From Sympetrum striolatum (Eukaryota > Arthropoda > Insecta > Odonata > Libellulidae), in assembly GCA_947579665.1 (NCBI GenBank), contig OX388348.1:15004001-15068000 (forward strand): 64,000 bases of DNA, read 5' to 3'. The notes beneath the pieces are model-generated. The model made no database searches. It saw nothing but the letters and a program-made list of their open reading frames with translations, and had not been told where the DNA came from. The first letter of the stretch is position 1. The number at the start of each line of letters is the position of its first letter. This document shows positions 20,063 to 33,344 of this stretch, piece by piece. The position numbers and the translations under genes were made by a program.

Positions 20063-22380
20063 CGTACGGATGTATACTTTTCATGTATTTCCTTATAAAT
20101 TTAATCATTCCTCTAATAAGACTCTCAGGCTCAACCCTCATTTGCTGACATTAAAATACTACAAGGATGGTAGAAGTAAAATATCTCTTATAGGTAAGTA
20201 ACTCAGAAACGAAAATTAAATTCTTTGAAATTTAAATACTCCGGTTGTACTTCAATCCTTTTATGCTACAAATTTGCTATCTGTCCTATCTATGAGTCAA
20301 ATCACACATAGGTTAAATTAGTAAAGCGAGTGAGGAAAAGGCTTTCCTAAAACATCTATTTATAACCAGCTATTGCAATTGACAGCAACTATATGTACTC
20401 CACATGCAATTGAGTTCGAAGACACTTATTTTACTCCTTCATAAAAATGATTCATTTGCATGAATACGAAATCGAAACGATATTATGAAAACAGTGAAGC
20501 AATTGAAGATACGCAAGAGTAGTGAATAACTGTGAACGGTGTTTCTTAGAACATACGTGTTTGTAAATTTCATCGAATATATTTATCGTCATACTTCATA
20601 CTTGAAGTTCACTTACGTTAAAACATACTCGTATATTTAAATATCCATCTGGAACATACATTGTTATTTAATTTTGTATTAAAACTTATAATTTTCACGT
20701 AGATATACGTTTTAATTGTGAAAAGTAGCTGTATAAAATATGAAAACTGACAACTCCGAAATTTCAACAAGTAAAACCATCCTCATATTTACATCTAAAC
20801 CCCCTCACATTATAGTAATGCATGTCAGTGGGTAACCATACCCATTTCGAGTGCTTTCATTCTCTTACGATGCTCATTTGTCAGCTGATGTACTTTTTTC
20901 CGGTGCATAAATAACTTTGATGGCCGTTTCCACATCAGTAAGGGCAGTGTCGGACGACGTTCTAAAAGATGCCCTTAAAAGTGTGGGTTACAGTAACTAG
21001 TTTACGAGTACAAAGGCGTATCTAAACACTCGAAATTTACGCCCTCGCAATAAAGCGGTCGCGTAAAAGAGAGAGTGTTTCCCCTTTTAAGAGTGACTCC
21101 GGTGTATATTAGCAGCATTAAACTGGTGTTACAAATATCATTACTTTTTTTGAGGGAGATCATCCTTTACTTACTCCTACTGTGTTTTAAAAATAGTTCT
21201 AAAAGGACTCTAACGATGTAAAAATGATTAGAAGGCATTAAGGTTGAAATTATTAAGGAAGTGATAATTATATAATAATGACTGAGCCCCTAAATATTGA
21301 AATATATGTAGTATATACGGGTTTTATTACGAGAAATATGATATTTTAGTATATGTGAGGGCAGACATTGTTATTCTCCTTTTCTACCGTACATAATTAT
21401 TTCTATTGCTAAACTTATCCTAAACTTAAATATACTACTAAGAGCACGATTGTACATGGCAGACAGTAATGAGAAAATTTTTAAGTGTTGAGATCGTTGT
21501 ATTGTCAACAAAGGCAAATTAATGATACAAGAGAAATCAACTCCGACGAGGTCAAGTCATTCAAAAATAAAAAAACTAACTCATAACTGATGAAAGGAGA
21601 GCAACTAACTCTGATAAGGACCACCAACTGAAAAGCAGTTAAAATTCAATTGCTCATTACAAAGCTATTCCATTTCGTATGCAAATAAAAGTGTTCTGCG
21701 AAATGTATTTTTCCTTTTCATCAAAGCAAACTTTTCCGCTTCACATGCATCCACGATTCTCTCAACATATTGCCTTTAATTAACCGTAATTTACGCTCAT
21801 GCTCTTTGCTAATTTCTCACGTTATGCCTAGAGAAAGAGGCATGGGCACAACCTAAAAAAAACTACGAAATACAATCCAACATCGTTGGTCAGGCTTCGT
21901 AAAACGACATAAATAAGGCAAAGCAAAAGTTAATTCTACTTGATGTCATTTAAAAAACAAAATGACCAGATTTGGCAAAATTACTATCTTCAATTGAAGT
22001 GGTGCTGGAAAACGTATAAAGAGTTAATAAAACTTTTCAGGAAGCTTGGATAGAGTGTTTAGGCTAAGAAAGGACATTTAATTGAATAGGTTTTTGACAC
22101 AATATTTTATAAATTTTCATACATTTGTAAATAATATCAAAAATAGCATACGATGATGACTCACTAAAAATATATCCGTCATAAAGTTTGGGCCAAATAG
22201 CTGAAAGAAGCCTTTGTATATCGGAATCCAAATTATGTTTTCAGCTGGGAAACTAAGTGAAAATGTATGGATACATTCAAGTAAGATAACTACCAAACAA
22301 TTCAAAAATAGCATACGAAATGTATTTGTCGCGATCAGTAACACTAATGTAACTTAATAAAGGCAAATATAACTGTTTAG
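20063..22380. other. AT-rich stretch, nothing recognised
   Basis: No motif-bearing frame, tRNA promoter boxes or repeat array seen. A slightly GC-richer segment lies at about 20870-21080. Confidence 0.5.
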
Positions 22381-22389
22381 GTAAGGCAC

Positions 22390-22800
22390 TATAACGTGTT
22401 TGCCCGACAAGAGCGACGCTATTCCCTTTTGTTCGAGGAAACTCTTACGCTCTCTTTTAGCTCGTTCCCCGGAACAGACCACAACTTTTTTCGCCTCGGA
22501 AATCCCCAACGAGAGTGAATGTGCGACCTCTACAGTCGGCTTCGAGAAGAGCGAGAGTCGAATGGGACCGTAAAAGACCGGTCGAATGGAAAAGTCCAGC
22601 TTTACGGTTGGCGAAAGCGTCACGGAAGGGTCTGTTTCCCTTCGCAACTGTTTCGGCCGATTTTCCACCTTTTAACGACTCCTGCAACTATCTGCGTCGT
22701 AAAAGTTGGGCCGTATATGAAAGAAGCCTAAGTGCACGGAAAGCCAAGGGTGATCGCTCTGTTTTCTACGAATTCCCGCCTATTTAGGGATGACTCTCTT
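22390..22800. other. GC-richer, CpG-containing island of unknown role
   Basis: This block contains many CpG dinucleotides (for example CGGCTTCGAGAAGAGCGAGA and GGCGAAAGCGTCACGG) in AT-rich surroundings, and open frames of 70-104 codons exist on both strands over the same bases. Frames overlapping on both strands point to composition rather than coding. A regulatory element, an old exon or a transposon remnant are all possible; I recognise none. Confidence 0.35.
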
Positions 22801-24317
22801 CCGTAGTATTTCAGGTAATTCTCAGCGTTCTCCACATAAATTACAACTTCAAGAACTACGGTCATAATTAAGGAACAAATATACCAGCTTAAATTCCCGA
22901 CGTCCGGTGGAAGTAAATTAAATCGAAATTATAGGTGGTGTCTCCTAGTCCAATCCTTAAAATACTGTGAAAAAGTTGACAAACTAGGCTTCACCGACGA
23001 CAAGCAAGGTCAAAAGAACTGCATTTGAAAGAGTTAATAGTATTTGTGGATTTTTTAATAACCTATCAGATTTTCGTGATTTCAAAGCGAAAAAAATGTG
23101 TGAGGAAAAATAATTGAATATCTAATTAATCATTGCTCTGTTAATATCGAATTATATACGCATCTCAGGTCTAGTATTTTAATTTTTAAACTAAATTTAC
23201 TATACATGCATTTTAAAAGGACTTAAAGCACAATTGCTGTGGAAAGGACCTTCCTGCCTTCGAAAGGATTTTACATCAATAAGCCTTGGATGACTCGAAA
23301 AAATAAAGCAACGGTACTATGTACAAAATTGACTCTTACAATGATTTTGATAGTTGTATAAGTGTACGATCTTCAGATCTTAAATTTTAGATGAAAAATA
23401 TCCATACTGGATACATTTAATATCCTTAAAACTACTTACAGTCATTCACTCAAGTAAGGGTAGAAAAGAAATAAAATAGACCTGCTTTGGTTTGCATCCA
23501 GGAACCCAAGGAAAAGAGTTTGGGAGGGATAGCTCAAATGCTTGTAGACCAGTCCGGAAAGGAAAAATCTACATCTTCACACCCACTTGTGCTTGTAAAC
23601 TAACATTAGTAGGGTGATCCAAGCACAGGTGATTAGTAAAATACATAAAAGTTTTCAAGGAATCACGGAATTTATTTTAATCAAAAACAAATAATCGTTA
23701 TCATCTCCTTTAGATACAAATCCTCACACTACCAATGAAATCTCCAATGGCGTAAGTCAGTGATAAATTTATCTCCGAGTCAAACATATCTAACTTCCTT
23801 TAGAATTATTCTTTTTCAGATATATTGATTCTTTTGAGTGTATTCTTCCAATCGGTCATTTTAATGAATATAAATCAAACTAAAGATTTTATAATTAACT
23901 TTTAATTCGTTGTCTTATAGTTTTTACTATTTGAAACTTTCAAATCCGTACTATAATTTTTGATCAAATTACAAACATCAGATTCGTAAAAGTAATCAAG
24001 AGAAAAGAAAATATTATCATGGGATGTCTGTTATTGAGGGCAAGCTATATAGGGAAACGTCAATATATTGCTAAGAAGTCAACAAAGCAGATCCGAAGCA
24101 GCCAATGTTGACATAGGAAATTCTTAAAGAAAACCAGGTGGAGCAAAATGGAACCTGATTGAAAGAAGTTCCAATATTTCTTACAGAACAACTTTCAGAA
24201 ATTACTAGCATCATACAAAATGGAGTATGATACAATAGGTGAATTCTATATTTAAAACACGGATTCAGTAGTCGTGAAAAGTAAGTGTCCTATTTAATGA
24301 GAATGCAAACAAATAAG
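22801..24317. other. AT-rich stretch; possible tRNA-like relic at 23527
   Basis: No gene recognised. At 23519-23580 the plus strand reads GGGAGGGATAGCTCAAATGC followed by GACCAGTCCGGAAAGG, which is reminiscent of the 5' half of a tRNA or tRNA-derived SINE (A-box-like TAGCTCAAATG), but no B box follows. Confidence 0.3.
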
Positions 24318-24485
24318 CCGAGACCGTTTAGTCTGGTGTGACTGAGAAGTTTAAATGACGTTAAGTGGGGAGAGGAGAGTTTTATATATTCCTTCGAGAA
24401 AGAAATATGAGAAAATGTGTATTTGTAAACTTTCGTCGATACCTTGCCCTATGTGATTCCCATTTAGTGAAGTTATAATTAATAA
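24318..24485 (+). repeat. Dispersed repeat, copy B (partner near 11.11 kb)
   Basis: This segment begins GAGACCGTTTAGTCTGGTGT and aligns by eye with 11106-11345 through several ordered blocks, with an internal gap. It ends where reverse transcriptase homology starts (24499). It may be a neighbouring part of the same retroelement or an older insertion site. Confidence 0.5.
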
Positions 24486-24498
24486 AGTAAATGGTTCG

Positions 24499-25195
24499 CA
24501 AACGTTAGTAAATGCTTTTAATGATAAAGCAAGGGAGTTTGGAATGAAAATTAACGTAAGTAAAACTAAAGTTTTGAGGTTCACTAAGGGAAAGGAAGCT
24601 AAGTTAACAATAAGGGTGGATGGGGAAAAACTAGAGCAGTTGGATACATTTTCTTATTTGGGAAGTACTCTTTCTTTCGGGACGGAAGATGTAAATATGA
24701 GATTCGGAAAGAATAGCCCAAGCCATTGAATTATTTCTGAAGCGAGGGGAATTGATGATCAAACGTCTTGACAAAGGAATCAGGAAAAGATTGGTGAAAT
24801 ACTTGCTTTATGGGTGCGAAACGTGGACTTAAAGAAAGGAGGACGTTAAACCTTTGCAGGCTTTCGAAATGTGAGAATGATGTAGAATGGAAAAGGTTAG
24901 TTGGGTTGATAGAAAAACCAACACGGAGGTACTGGAGATGTTTGGGGGGGGGGCTTCAATGGACGTGATTAAGCATCGTCAGAAGAAATGGGTGGGTCAA
25001 ATATTATGAGGGGAGGGATTGTTGAAGTCGGTAATTGAGGATATAATTCAGGGTAAAAAATAGAGACGAAGACAGAGAAAAAGTTTTTGGATGACATAAG
25101 GGGTGGGGTTAACTATAAGGAAATGAAGTAGATGGCGATTGATAGGGATTTATGATTGTACATGAACCTACCGAAAAGGTAGAACACTCATGAAT
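24499..25195 (+). pseudogene. Non-LTR retrotransposon RT 3' fragment, broken
   Basis: The translation from 24499 carries FGMKINVSKTKVLRF, EKLEQLDTFSYLGSTL and, after a frame change near 24700, IAQAIELFLKRG, YLLYGCETWT, VSWVDRKTNTEVLEM and KHRQKKWVGQIL. These words are typical of the last part of the reverse transcriptase and the C-terminal region of arthropod non-LTR retrotransposons. At least one frameshift and several in-frame stops (for example directly after ETWT) disable it. The catalytic YxDD-type motif lies upstream and is absent. It ends with ...AACACTCATGAATGAATAA, probably near the element's 3' end. Confidence 0.85.
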
Positions 25196-25199
25196 GAAT

Positions 25200-27480
25200 A
25201 ATTAAAAAATCGGCAAACCTGTAAATTGAAAATAATAATTCAATCCTCTTGAGAATTTATGGTCCTATTCCTCAAAATCGCAAAACTATCAAGAGCAAAA
25301 AATACACTATTGGGCCTTAATTGGGATTAAAACTCGTCTTGATTCTCCACTTACGAGTTATAGCCGATGGCTGTTTTCAGTCTCAATGATCACTCCCCAA
25401 GTCCGGCGCAAATAAATAAACAACTCTCGCAAACAACGACATTTTTTGCATTCCCCGGCCAAGTAATTACCCGGACTCATTTGAGGTCGATAAAAAATTC
25501 ACGAGCGCACTTCGCGGAGTTATCACATTTAAAAATCAAAGCCAATGGAAAAAAGGGGAAACGCGCTTATTAACGCAATCGAATGGCGTGCATTTCGGAG
25601 AGAATGGTTCCGCCGATACGGAAACCATTCAAAAAACAACTGAATGGCGTCCGTAGTTTCCGAGGAGACCGCGAGAGTGCTCTCTTTGCGGAGCCTGGAT
25701 CACCGTTGGCTCACTCGTTCGAGGCCGGCGATTGAAGAAAACTTTGTCCCTTTTACCGGTGGATATTGGATAAAAAACTACCAAAAAATTCTGATTGGAT
25801 GAGATGGATCGATAAAACCGAACGGCCGGATGCTATTTTGTTCTTTGCTTTTCGACAAACTTCTGCGTCGGCTAGCTGAACAAGAAGAGGGTATAATCCA
25901 GGCTTGAGGGGTCCTGTTATCATCCGTTTTCCTTTCTGCCTTATCTTCCGCTTCTGTGGAGGGATGAAAATATATATACCTTTGCGGGAGACGGGAGAAT
26001 ACTTTTGAGCGAGGAAAACTAATCGGAAGATCCCTTCTGATCAACGGATTGAATGAGAGTATTGCTGCGGGTAGGTCCGGGAAATTAGGGTAAAGGGATT
26101 GACTCCTAAACTTTCAAGGTGTGGCAGATTCGGTGATGATAAAGAAAACTGTTATTTCTTATCTCTAACTCAGAGGATAGAGCCAGCACAAACAGCTTTG
26201 AAAACAATGATGTTGCATTATCTCATCTATTGTCGCAATTCTTCTTTTCACGTCTTCATAGAAACTACTGATATTTTCATTATCTGCCCTTAAAACCAAA
26301 AAAGCATAATCTATTTCATCTCATGACTTCTTCAACAGTAACTTTTCTTCTAATTTCTTAACCCCTTTCTCTAACTCCTATACTTTCTACCATTTTCCCC
26401 AAATGGTTTTAATTTTTCTTTCGTTCTTCCTGGGATTTTGCATTATCTGTCATTATTATATCTATTATTATATATTGCATTATTCTTTTGTATTAGTCTT
26501 ATGTTGATTAAAATTGTTAGTTGGTATTGAATCTTTCTTATTGTAAAGGTGAAATAATAAGATCAACATAGAAAATCGAGTATTACAATTGCCTCATACA
26601 TTAAATACGACGCGCTTCATACCTTAAGTATTACCGATAAGTAATTTACTTTACATTATTCAAAATTATCTATATTTAGTTATTTACCAACAGTGCACAA
26701 ATTACTAAGAATTTCTATACTGAGATAATTCATAATTAGAATCCAAGAACAGTGGATTAAACGAGGTATATCAACAGGAATGGTAGGAAAAAAAAACTAT
26801 ATTTTCGGAAGAGTTCTGATGTATTGTTATTTGGACAGTAGTTATCTAATATCGAATATTCTGATAATTTTTCTCTCTCTTTTCTTTCTCTTTAAATATC
26901 TCTTTGGTGTATGAAAAAATTAATAAAAGTATTGGAAAGAAACTAGAAAAGTAATTTTTTTTCTTAGAAACGTACTAGAAAAAGTACCCTTTGGTATCTT
27001 TTGATCATAGATTTTCACAATATTACCCCTTATTCTATGAAGTTTACTACAAGTGTACTTTTCGGGTTCCGTACTGTTATATAGCATTGTTATCAATACA
27101 CACTAACTTTTCCACAAGAATACGTGTCTAATAGTAGCATTAACAAATTATGATAATTTTAGACTTCATAAAATCACTCTTACAATTTCACTTTTCACAA
27201 GAGGACTTACTAACAACTATGCCTTAACCACCATTCAAACGTGAGACCTTTAGGTTTGTTTTGTTAGGCTTCTGCGTTAACCCTTATGCTACCGATGCCG
27301 GCTAATAAAGATCAAAGCGTAAAATACGTTTTTTTATCTTTCTCTAAATGGGTGAATCCCCATTAAATCTTCTAATTCACCTGAATGAACCGAGTAAACT
27401 AAATGCGTTTGGCGAAATCTATCGATTCTTTCATCTTCCTAAGAACCCCCACGTCTGTGTACCTTTTTAAACGAGAGGCC
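25200..27480. other. No gene recognised
   Basis: AT-rich with a GC-richer, CpG-containing segment at about 25480-26060 (for example GAGGCCGGCGATTG). Frames in this segment show no recognised domain. Confidence 0.45.
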
Positions 27481-27850
27481 CATTATGGATTTCATCACTC
27501 GGATATTAAAAGAGAAGGAATGAAAAGTGAAAGAAGGCCCATGCTAGATTAACCGCGGGGCAGCGGACCCTTGAGCTCCACTCAAACAAAGATGCAATTT
27601 AAATATTCACGTTTACATGGGCAGCGGCAATGAGCAGGAAATAAATCGCTGGAACATATTTACAGAGATAATAGCTTGCTAATCCATCGCCTTGTATGGA
27701 TTAATGGAATTATTCAAAGTCCTTTCACCAATTACGGCGATTTTCCTCGATGAATTTTCACTTCGAATGCGGAGAGGCGATGCTACGCAAAGCTGCTCCT
27801 TCCTTCTCTCATCGGCGTGTTAAAACAATTAAGTATTTATTTTCATCATC
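27481..27850. other. Possible conserved regulatory segment
   Basis: This moderately GC block holds a dense set of homeodomain-type and forkhead-type words: GCTAATCCATC, GGATTAATGGAATTATTC, ATGCAATTTAAAT and CACGTTTACATG. It has no open frame of note. Such clustering resembles developmental enhancers, but word matches alone are weak evidence. Confidence 0.25.
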
Positions 27851-30800
27851 GGTTTACATAATTTAAATTCGGCGGTGTGTAATCACAAGGTTAATGATAT
27901 CCTAAGGGGATATAATCTCCCAGCCCGCGTAAAGGAATCCCTGAATCTACTCATCTATACCTTCAATCAGCGAGCCTACCTGTATGTTTTTCAAACCTCT
28001 GATGTTATGCTAAAAGTAAGCTATTGTTTCGTGATGAATCATGAAATGTATACGTTTCAAACTAATTTTAAAGCTGGAGGAAGTTAAAATATGTTTGAAA
28101 AGCACTATACTTATTGAGTGTGTTATCAGCAAACTCACTAACGAAACTAAAATATTCTAAAATGTCTACTCTCCTTTTCTGCAAGGTCCTTCCACGAAAT
28201 CATGCCTTATAAAATAATAATTTAATGATAATAATAATAATAATTTATTCAATATAATTTAAAAACCAACAGTGCCATAACCAAAATTGAAGAAAATACA
28301 AAGAATAGGTTATCATACACAGCTCAAACTTACATAGAAAGAGAACAGTCAGGTCCCGCTAAGCAAAATGCTTGTCAGCAGGTTCCATTTGGGTAATCTA
28401 CAGTAAAATTATAGGAATGTAAATAGAAGAGTTAAATAGGTGTAGAGTACCAAAAAATATTAAAAGCTATTAAAATTACAGTTAAATACAACTACATATC
28501 AATATTTATACAAACACACAGTGCATGTTAAAATACAATTAAGGGTTCCAAAGGTTAATACATAAAGAGTTTGCAATAAACAGCTTAGGTTGACATAATG
28601 ATAATAATATCAAGCGCTAATTCTGGACTCGGGACTATTTTTTTCTTCTTGGTATTTTTATACTTTTTTAATTACTATTACCGGAATTTAAAAATGACCA
28701 AAGTGTTCTGATGCAGCTTCATATTTGCAAGATTGTTATGTAGAAAGGTAGGTAGCTTACACAAGCAGCGGTTCTGATCTACAGATAAATATTCCTTTAA
28801 TTTAGTAGACCGACATATTCCTATCCTACTTATCTAAGCATAACAAGTAAAAATGGAATTTGTAACAAATATACTACTAAATAGAGAAGCGCATAATACA
28901 AATTGGTTTCAAAGCCTTACAAAGATTCGGACGATCAACCTGAAGTAAGTAGGTCGTGTTAATAAAATCTTAAATTTTCAAAGAGCTAAATTTAAAGTTT
29001 TTATCCCTCACTATGACATTTGTAAATGTATGTGTGTAAGAAATGATGTACTTCATTAAACCGTTTGATATGCGATTAAACTCAAACAACTCAAACAACT
29101 CAATCAAATCAGCTTCAATGCTAAATATGTGTGTCAGGTTTGTTTTCGACCTGAAAAAGATGTTCATATTTATATTACCCGACTCAAATGGCTGAATATG
29201 AAAACTAAAAGGAAATTTATTCAAGATTTTTTTCTGTATATCTTATTCCAAAATAATGAACCGGGTTATTTAATGCAGCACTTCTCCATCAAAGATTGCA
29301 AATCCATTGTTAAGACCAGATTGGCCCCCGACTACCTAATGACTGCTCAGCATTGGACCATTTTGTTTCATAAATCATTTTGTTTCACTGGGGATCCACC
29401 ATCTTTTTGTTTTTAAAAACCTAAGTTGAAATTATTGTACCTTGCTTTATGTTTCTAAAAAGGTCTTGTAAATATTGTCATTTTCGAAAAAATGTGTCAA
29501 AATATATCCGCTATGGTTTTCCTTTTCTTTCAATTTATATCATTATTTTATTTTAAGTATAAACCATTGATCACTGTTGTTTTCTGTATGTTCTTAGTGG
29601 ACTGTTAAAGTCCAAGGACAATAAATATTTTTCCTATTTCCTTCACGGAGATCGGAAAGGAGTAAGACACAAGTCTTAGCCACTGAAAATTCCGCAATTT
29701 AACTTAAACAATTCAATCACATCAGTTCCACGGGAAGGCAGAAAAGGACACAGATTTTAGCAAAAGCCCCGAAAAAGAGCCCAAGTGCAGCAAACGAGCA
29801 GAGGTTACGGAAACGCAGATTTAATGGGCGGAGAAAACGCTTTGGGAAGAAGAGTGTGAGAGAAAAGGCAATTTAAGAAGTAGGAACGGAGAGAAATGGG
29901 AAAGCTTGGAAGGGGAGAAGTTTTAAAGAAGGGAAGTCCAGTTAGAAAGACAGAGGAAGTCCGGAAGAATGGGGGTGCGTAATCTTAAACAGGTTGTCTC
30001 CCAGAGTCCTGAGCGTGAAAACGGAGATTTACATTCGGAGAGAGTCAGTCTTCGACATTTGAACATCTCGAGTCCGCTTTAAAACATTCACGAGAACTAC
30101 CTAAATACCATTTCAGAAATAATTAAAAAGTAGAATGATCGTATTTCAGGTTTTCTGAAAACACTCTCATGGAAGCTACGTAAATTTTACTCATCATGAA
30201 TTTATTGAAAATTTAAAAAAATGTATATCTCATTAAAAGAAAGTAGATATTGATTAATAAATATGAATATTAACTGAATAATTTCCTTTATAAGATATCA
30301 ATTTAAAAATGATCGAGACTGTAAGGTCTCTCTATTTAACCTTTCGTAGATGGTAAAATAAAAAAATACCTAATTAATGTATAGCCTAATTATTATAATA
30401 GTATATATATAATGTATTCAATAGAATATAAGTTGAAATTTATTTCAAATAAATTTTCCTTTTAGTATCTTTCCAGACGTCATTTTCTACTTATGGTTTT
30501 GCAGCAAATATTTTTTTATGAATTTAAACACTACTCGTATCCATTAATTAGAACAGAAAACAGTTTAGATCATTTTGGATTTTTAGTTTAAATGGCATAG
30601 GATTTTGTTAAGATTGTACAAGGGAAGTTTGATATTTGAGGATACCGTGAAGTTAATTATTTATCAGAACAGAATTCTCCATTCTTTAGTTAGGATGGAG
30701 AATGGTTATTCTTAATTTGATAAAATGCAATCATAATCCCTAATGAATTCTACATGGGATTTTAAAAAACGAGGAAACCTAACGTAGTGTTTTCACAAGA

Positions 30801-31320
30801 CTTTAATAATTGACCGAATTCTACATTGCAGCAGTCATCAGCTCTTGATGAAATATCAAGTTGTCATTTATAAAAAAGACATTCCCCGAAGCCCAGTCAA
30901 TTCGTGTTGATTACATGGGACGATATTCATCGTTGAATGATAATACAAAACACAGGCGGCGAAATGTCCAAGACCCCTTATTTGATATCTGAAAGTGTAT
31001 GAAATCATCATCCAAAAGGCTGATTGGATCCTCATCCCCTACCGCAAATAGCCACAAAGAGCTTTGAATGGGGGATAATGCGACTAGTCAAGATGAGAAG
31101 TAATGTAGTTTGCCCTCGCTTTTTCCAACGAACCAGAAAGCTGTAAACAGACAAATATCTACGGGGGTGCAGTAGATGAGGGCCATATGATTGACACTTC
31201 TCTTGGAATTAAACAATAAAATACCTTAATGAATGACAATATACGGCATATACAATATTATATCTCTGTAGCTTTCAAATTATCATACTCATACACCAGC
31301 GGAAAGACATGGAACTTTCT
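27851..31320. other. No gene; simple repeats and purine-rich tract
   Basis: Contains a short (TAA)n run near 28227-28243, small direct repeats of TCAAACAAC near 29090, and a purine-rich block at about 29740-29990. A polyadenylation-type AATAAA after AGTGGACTGTTAAAGTCC at about 29596-29625 could mark the end of a decayed transcript or retroelement. Frames up to 95 codons have no recognised domain. Confidence 0.4.
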
Positions 31321-31339
31321 ATAAATCCGCACTAAGGAT

Positions 31340-31600
31340 TTCATTCATCGACCGGTTTAGGCTCATAGGCCATCATCAGGTGGATATGATAGAATATGAC
31401 TGAATACAGCAGAATTTAATTGAATTTACTCCTACACAATACTGAGGAATTAGTTAATGAGATACACACAGATTTTCCACTTATTTACCATAATTAAAAT
31501 ACTAAAACAATAGAACTCCCTCTTTAAAACTTAAGATTATCACTAAATAAAATTTGTACTAATTTTTACCTGATGATGACAGCTTTGCTACTGAAATGTA
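31340..31600. repeat. Retroelement 3'-end-like motifs (two)
   Basis: On the minus strand 31335-31375 reads CCTGATGATGGCCTATGAGC then CTAAACCGGTCG. On the plus strand 31498-31594 reads ACTAAATAAAATTTGTAC... then ACCTGATGATGACAGC and TACTGAAATG. Both follow the 'CCTGATGATG ... GAAACnG' layout I associate with arthropod retroelement (often Penelope-like) 3' ends. The second is repeated in diverged form at 33236-33340. Confidence 0.35.
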
Positions 31601-31814
31601 CATTGGGTGTTCCTTGGAACGTTGGTAATCCAGACCTTGCTGTTCCGAAAACCGTTGGCAAAGAGGTATGGAATGCCGACCAAGACGACTACTGGAAATT
31701 TTAAACTAAATAAGATGACGACCCGCGATTTTGCCATTAGGAATTTGTCGTCTCTCACCACCACTAAGTTAATCTGAATATCAGGTGTATCTAAACAGTA
31801 TTAGGATGAAGCGA

Positions 31815-32405
31815 TGGAAGTATTTGTTAAAAGAGTGAGACTAGAAGAGGTGGAAAATTATAGATATATAGGCACAGTGGCGACAAGTGAGAGAATAGGG
31901 ATAGCAAAGGAAGCTTCCCGGAGTAAGCGAAAAATAATAACAATTAAAATTGATATAGATTTGAGGTAATGGATGGTAAGGTGTCTGATATGTAGAATGT
32001 CTCTGTATGGATGTGAAATGTGTACCATCCTCAAGAATGACTATAAAAGGATAGAACCTTTCAAAATGTGAGTATGGAGAAAAATACAGAATATAAGATG
32101 GACAGAATGAGTAAGGAATGACGAGGTGCTGAGAAGAATCGAAGAGGAAATGATATTGATTATATTAAGCCATAAAAGAAAAAGATACTGGATTAGACAA
32201 ACTTTAAGAAGGGTTAAGAGGCAATGCTTGTTAAAGGAAATGATTGAAGTAACAGTAGAGGGATGGATAAAATGAGGAAGCAGAAGAAATAGAATGATTG
32301 ATAGTTTGAAGAATAGTAAAGGATATGTAGAAATGAAGAGAATGGCAGAAGATAGAGAAAGACGGAAGAATCATACCTTGGACCTGCGCGAGCAGATTGC
32401 CAGAT
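31815..32405 (+). pseudogene. Second non-LTR retrotransposon RT 3' fragment, broken
   Basis: Translation in shifting frames gives VKRVRLEEVENYRYIGT, SLYGCEM, RKIQNIRWTEW, RNDEVLRRIEEE and SHKRKRYWIRQTL. A basic C-terminus ends in a stop at about 32405. The order matches the C-terminal part of a non-LTR retrotransposon polyprotein as at 24.5 kb, but the sequence is clearly different, so it belongs to another family or subfamily. Several in-frame stops (for example after FKM and TEW) show it is dead. Confidence 0.75.
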
Positions 32406-33230
32406 GATTAGGATGAATCGGTATTACATTCAGCAATATGATTTCAGAAACCTTTTCCCTCCTTTTAATAGATGACCCTTCTCCTTGGAGGGAAAAAGAA
32501 AATGTTGCGAATAGGAAGGAGGGAGAGAAATAAAAAATAAATCAAGCAAAGGTTGAAAGAGAAGACAGAAAGATGAAAGAATGAGGGAAAAACAGCAGAT
32601 AATTACGGGCGCGGAATTGCTTAGCAACGAGGGAAGGAGAGATGGGAAAAATGAAGACTGTTTACGAGAGAAAAATTAAGGAAGGTTTTCGGAGATAAGG
32701 GAAGAAGGAGTTAAAAACTAGGATGAAAGGGAAAAGGGCGTGAGAAGGGAAGAGAGGAGAGACAGATAGGGTCGGGGGTACCCTTGAGTTCAAAAGAAAC
32801 GGAGAGAAAGGAAAATTCTTCATTTCCTTCTTACGGAAACCATTCAATATTTTAGTGTGATTTTTTATTTCGAGCTTTAATGAAATGTGTATTTTCTTCT
32901 GAGGGGAAAAAGAGCTAATGAGTTTTCGTATCCGCGTTTTTTTAAGCCGAGTCCGTCAATCTTGAAAATTTTCATATCCAGCGGATAAAAGCTGAGTAAC
33001 GGGTTTTCTTGGAAAAATACCCCATCTTGGGAATGAATCATGAATTTATCCCGGAGAGCACTTGGTGAATTTTCCGATAAGTTGGGTTGTAACGTTTTGA
33101 TGGCACTATCACTATTAAAACGTTACTTAGATGTCAGATCTACACGTCGTTGAAGACAAATCAGATATTAATAAATCATTTCATTCTAATTAAGTAACCA
33201 ATGACCGAATGATGATTTTCAAATTCTTTT
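32406..33230. other. No gene; purine-rich tract and a hairpin
   Basis: About 32450-32830 is purine-rich on the plus strand. At 33089-33126 a perfect 10-bp inverted repeat (GTAACGTTTT...AAAACGTTAC) with an 18-nt loop is present; it may be a foldback remnant. Confidence 0.45.
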
Positions 33231-33235
33231 TTATC

Positions 33236-33340
33236 CAAAAACTAAAACTCTCTAGCTAATTCTCTAAAACTTAACATAACCACTAAATAAAATTTTGTAC
33301 TACTTTACCCCTGATGATGACAACTTGCTAGTCTATTGCT
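33236..33340 (+). repeat. Second copy of the 31.5-kb retroelement-end motif
   Basis: CTCTAAAACTTAACATAACC, ACTAAATAAAATTTTGTACT and CCCTGATGATGACAACTTGC occur in the same order as in 31498-31594. The two are diverged dispersed copies of one repeat. Confidence 0.5.
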
Positions 33341-33344
33341 TTTG

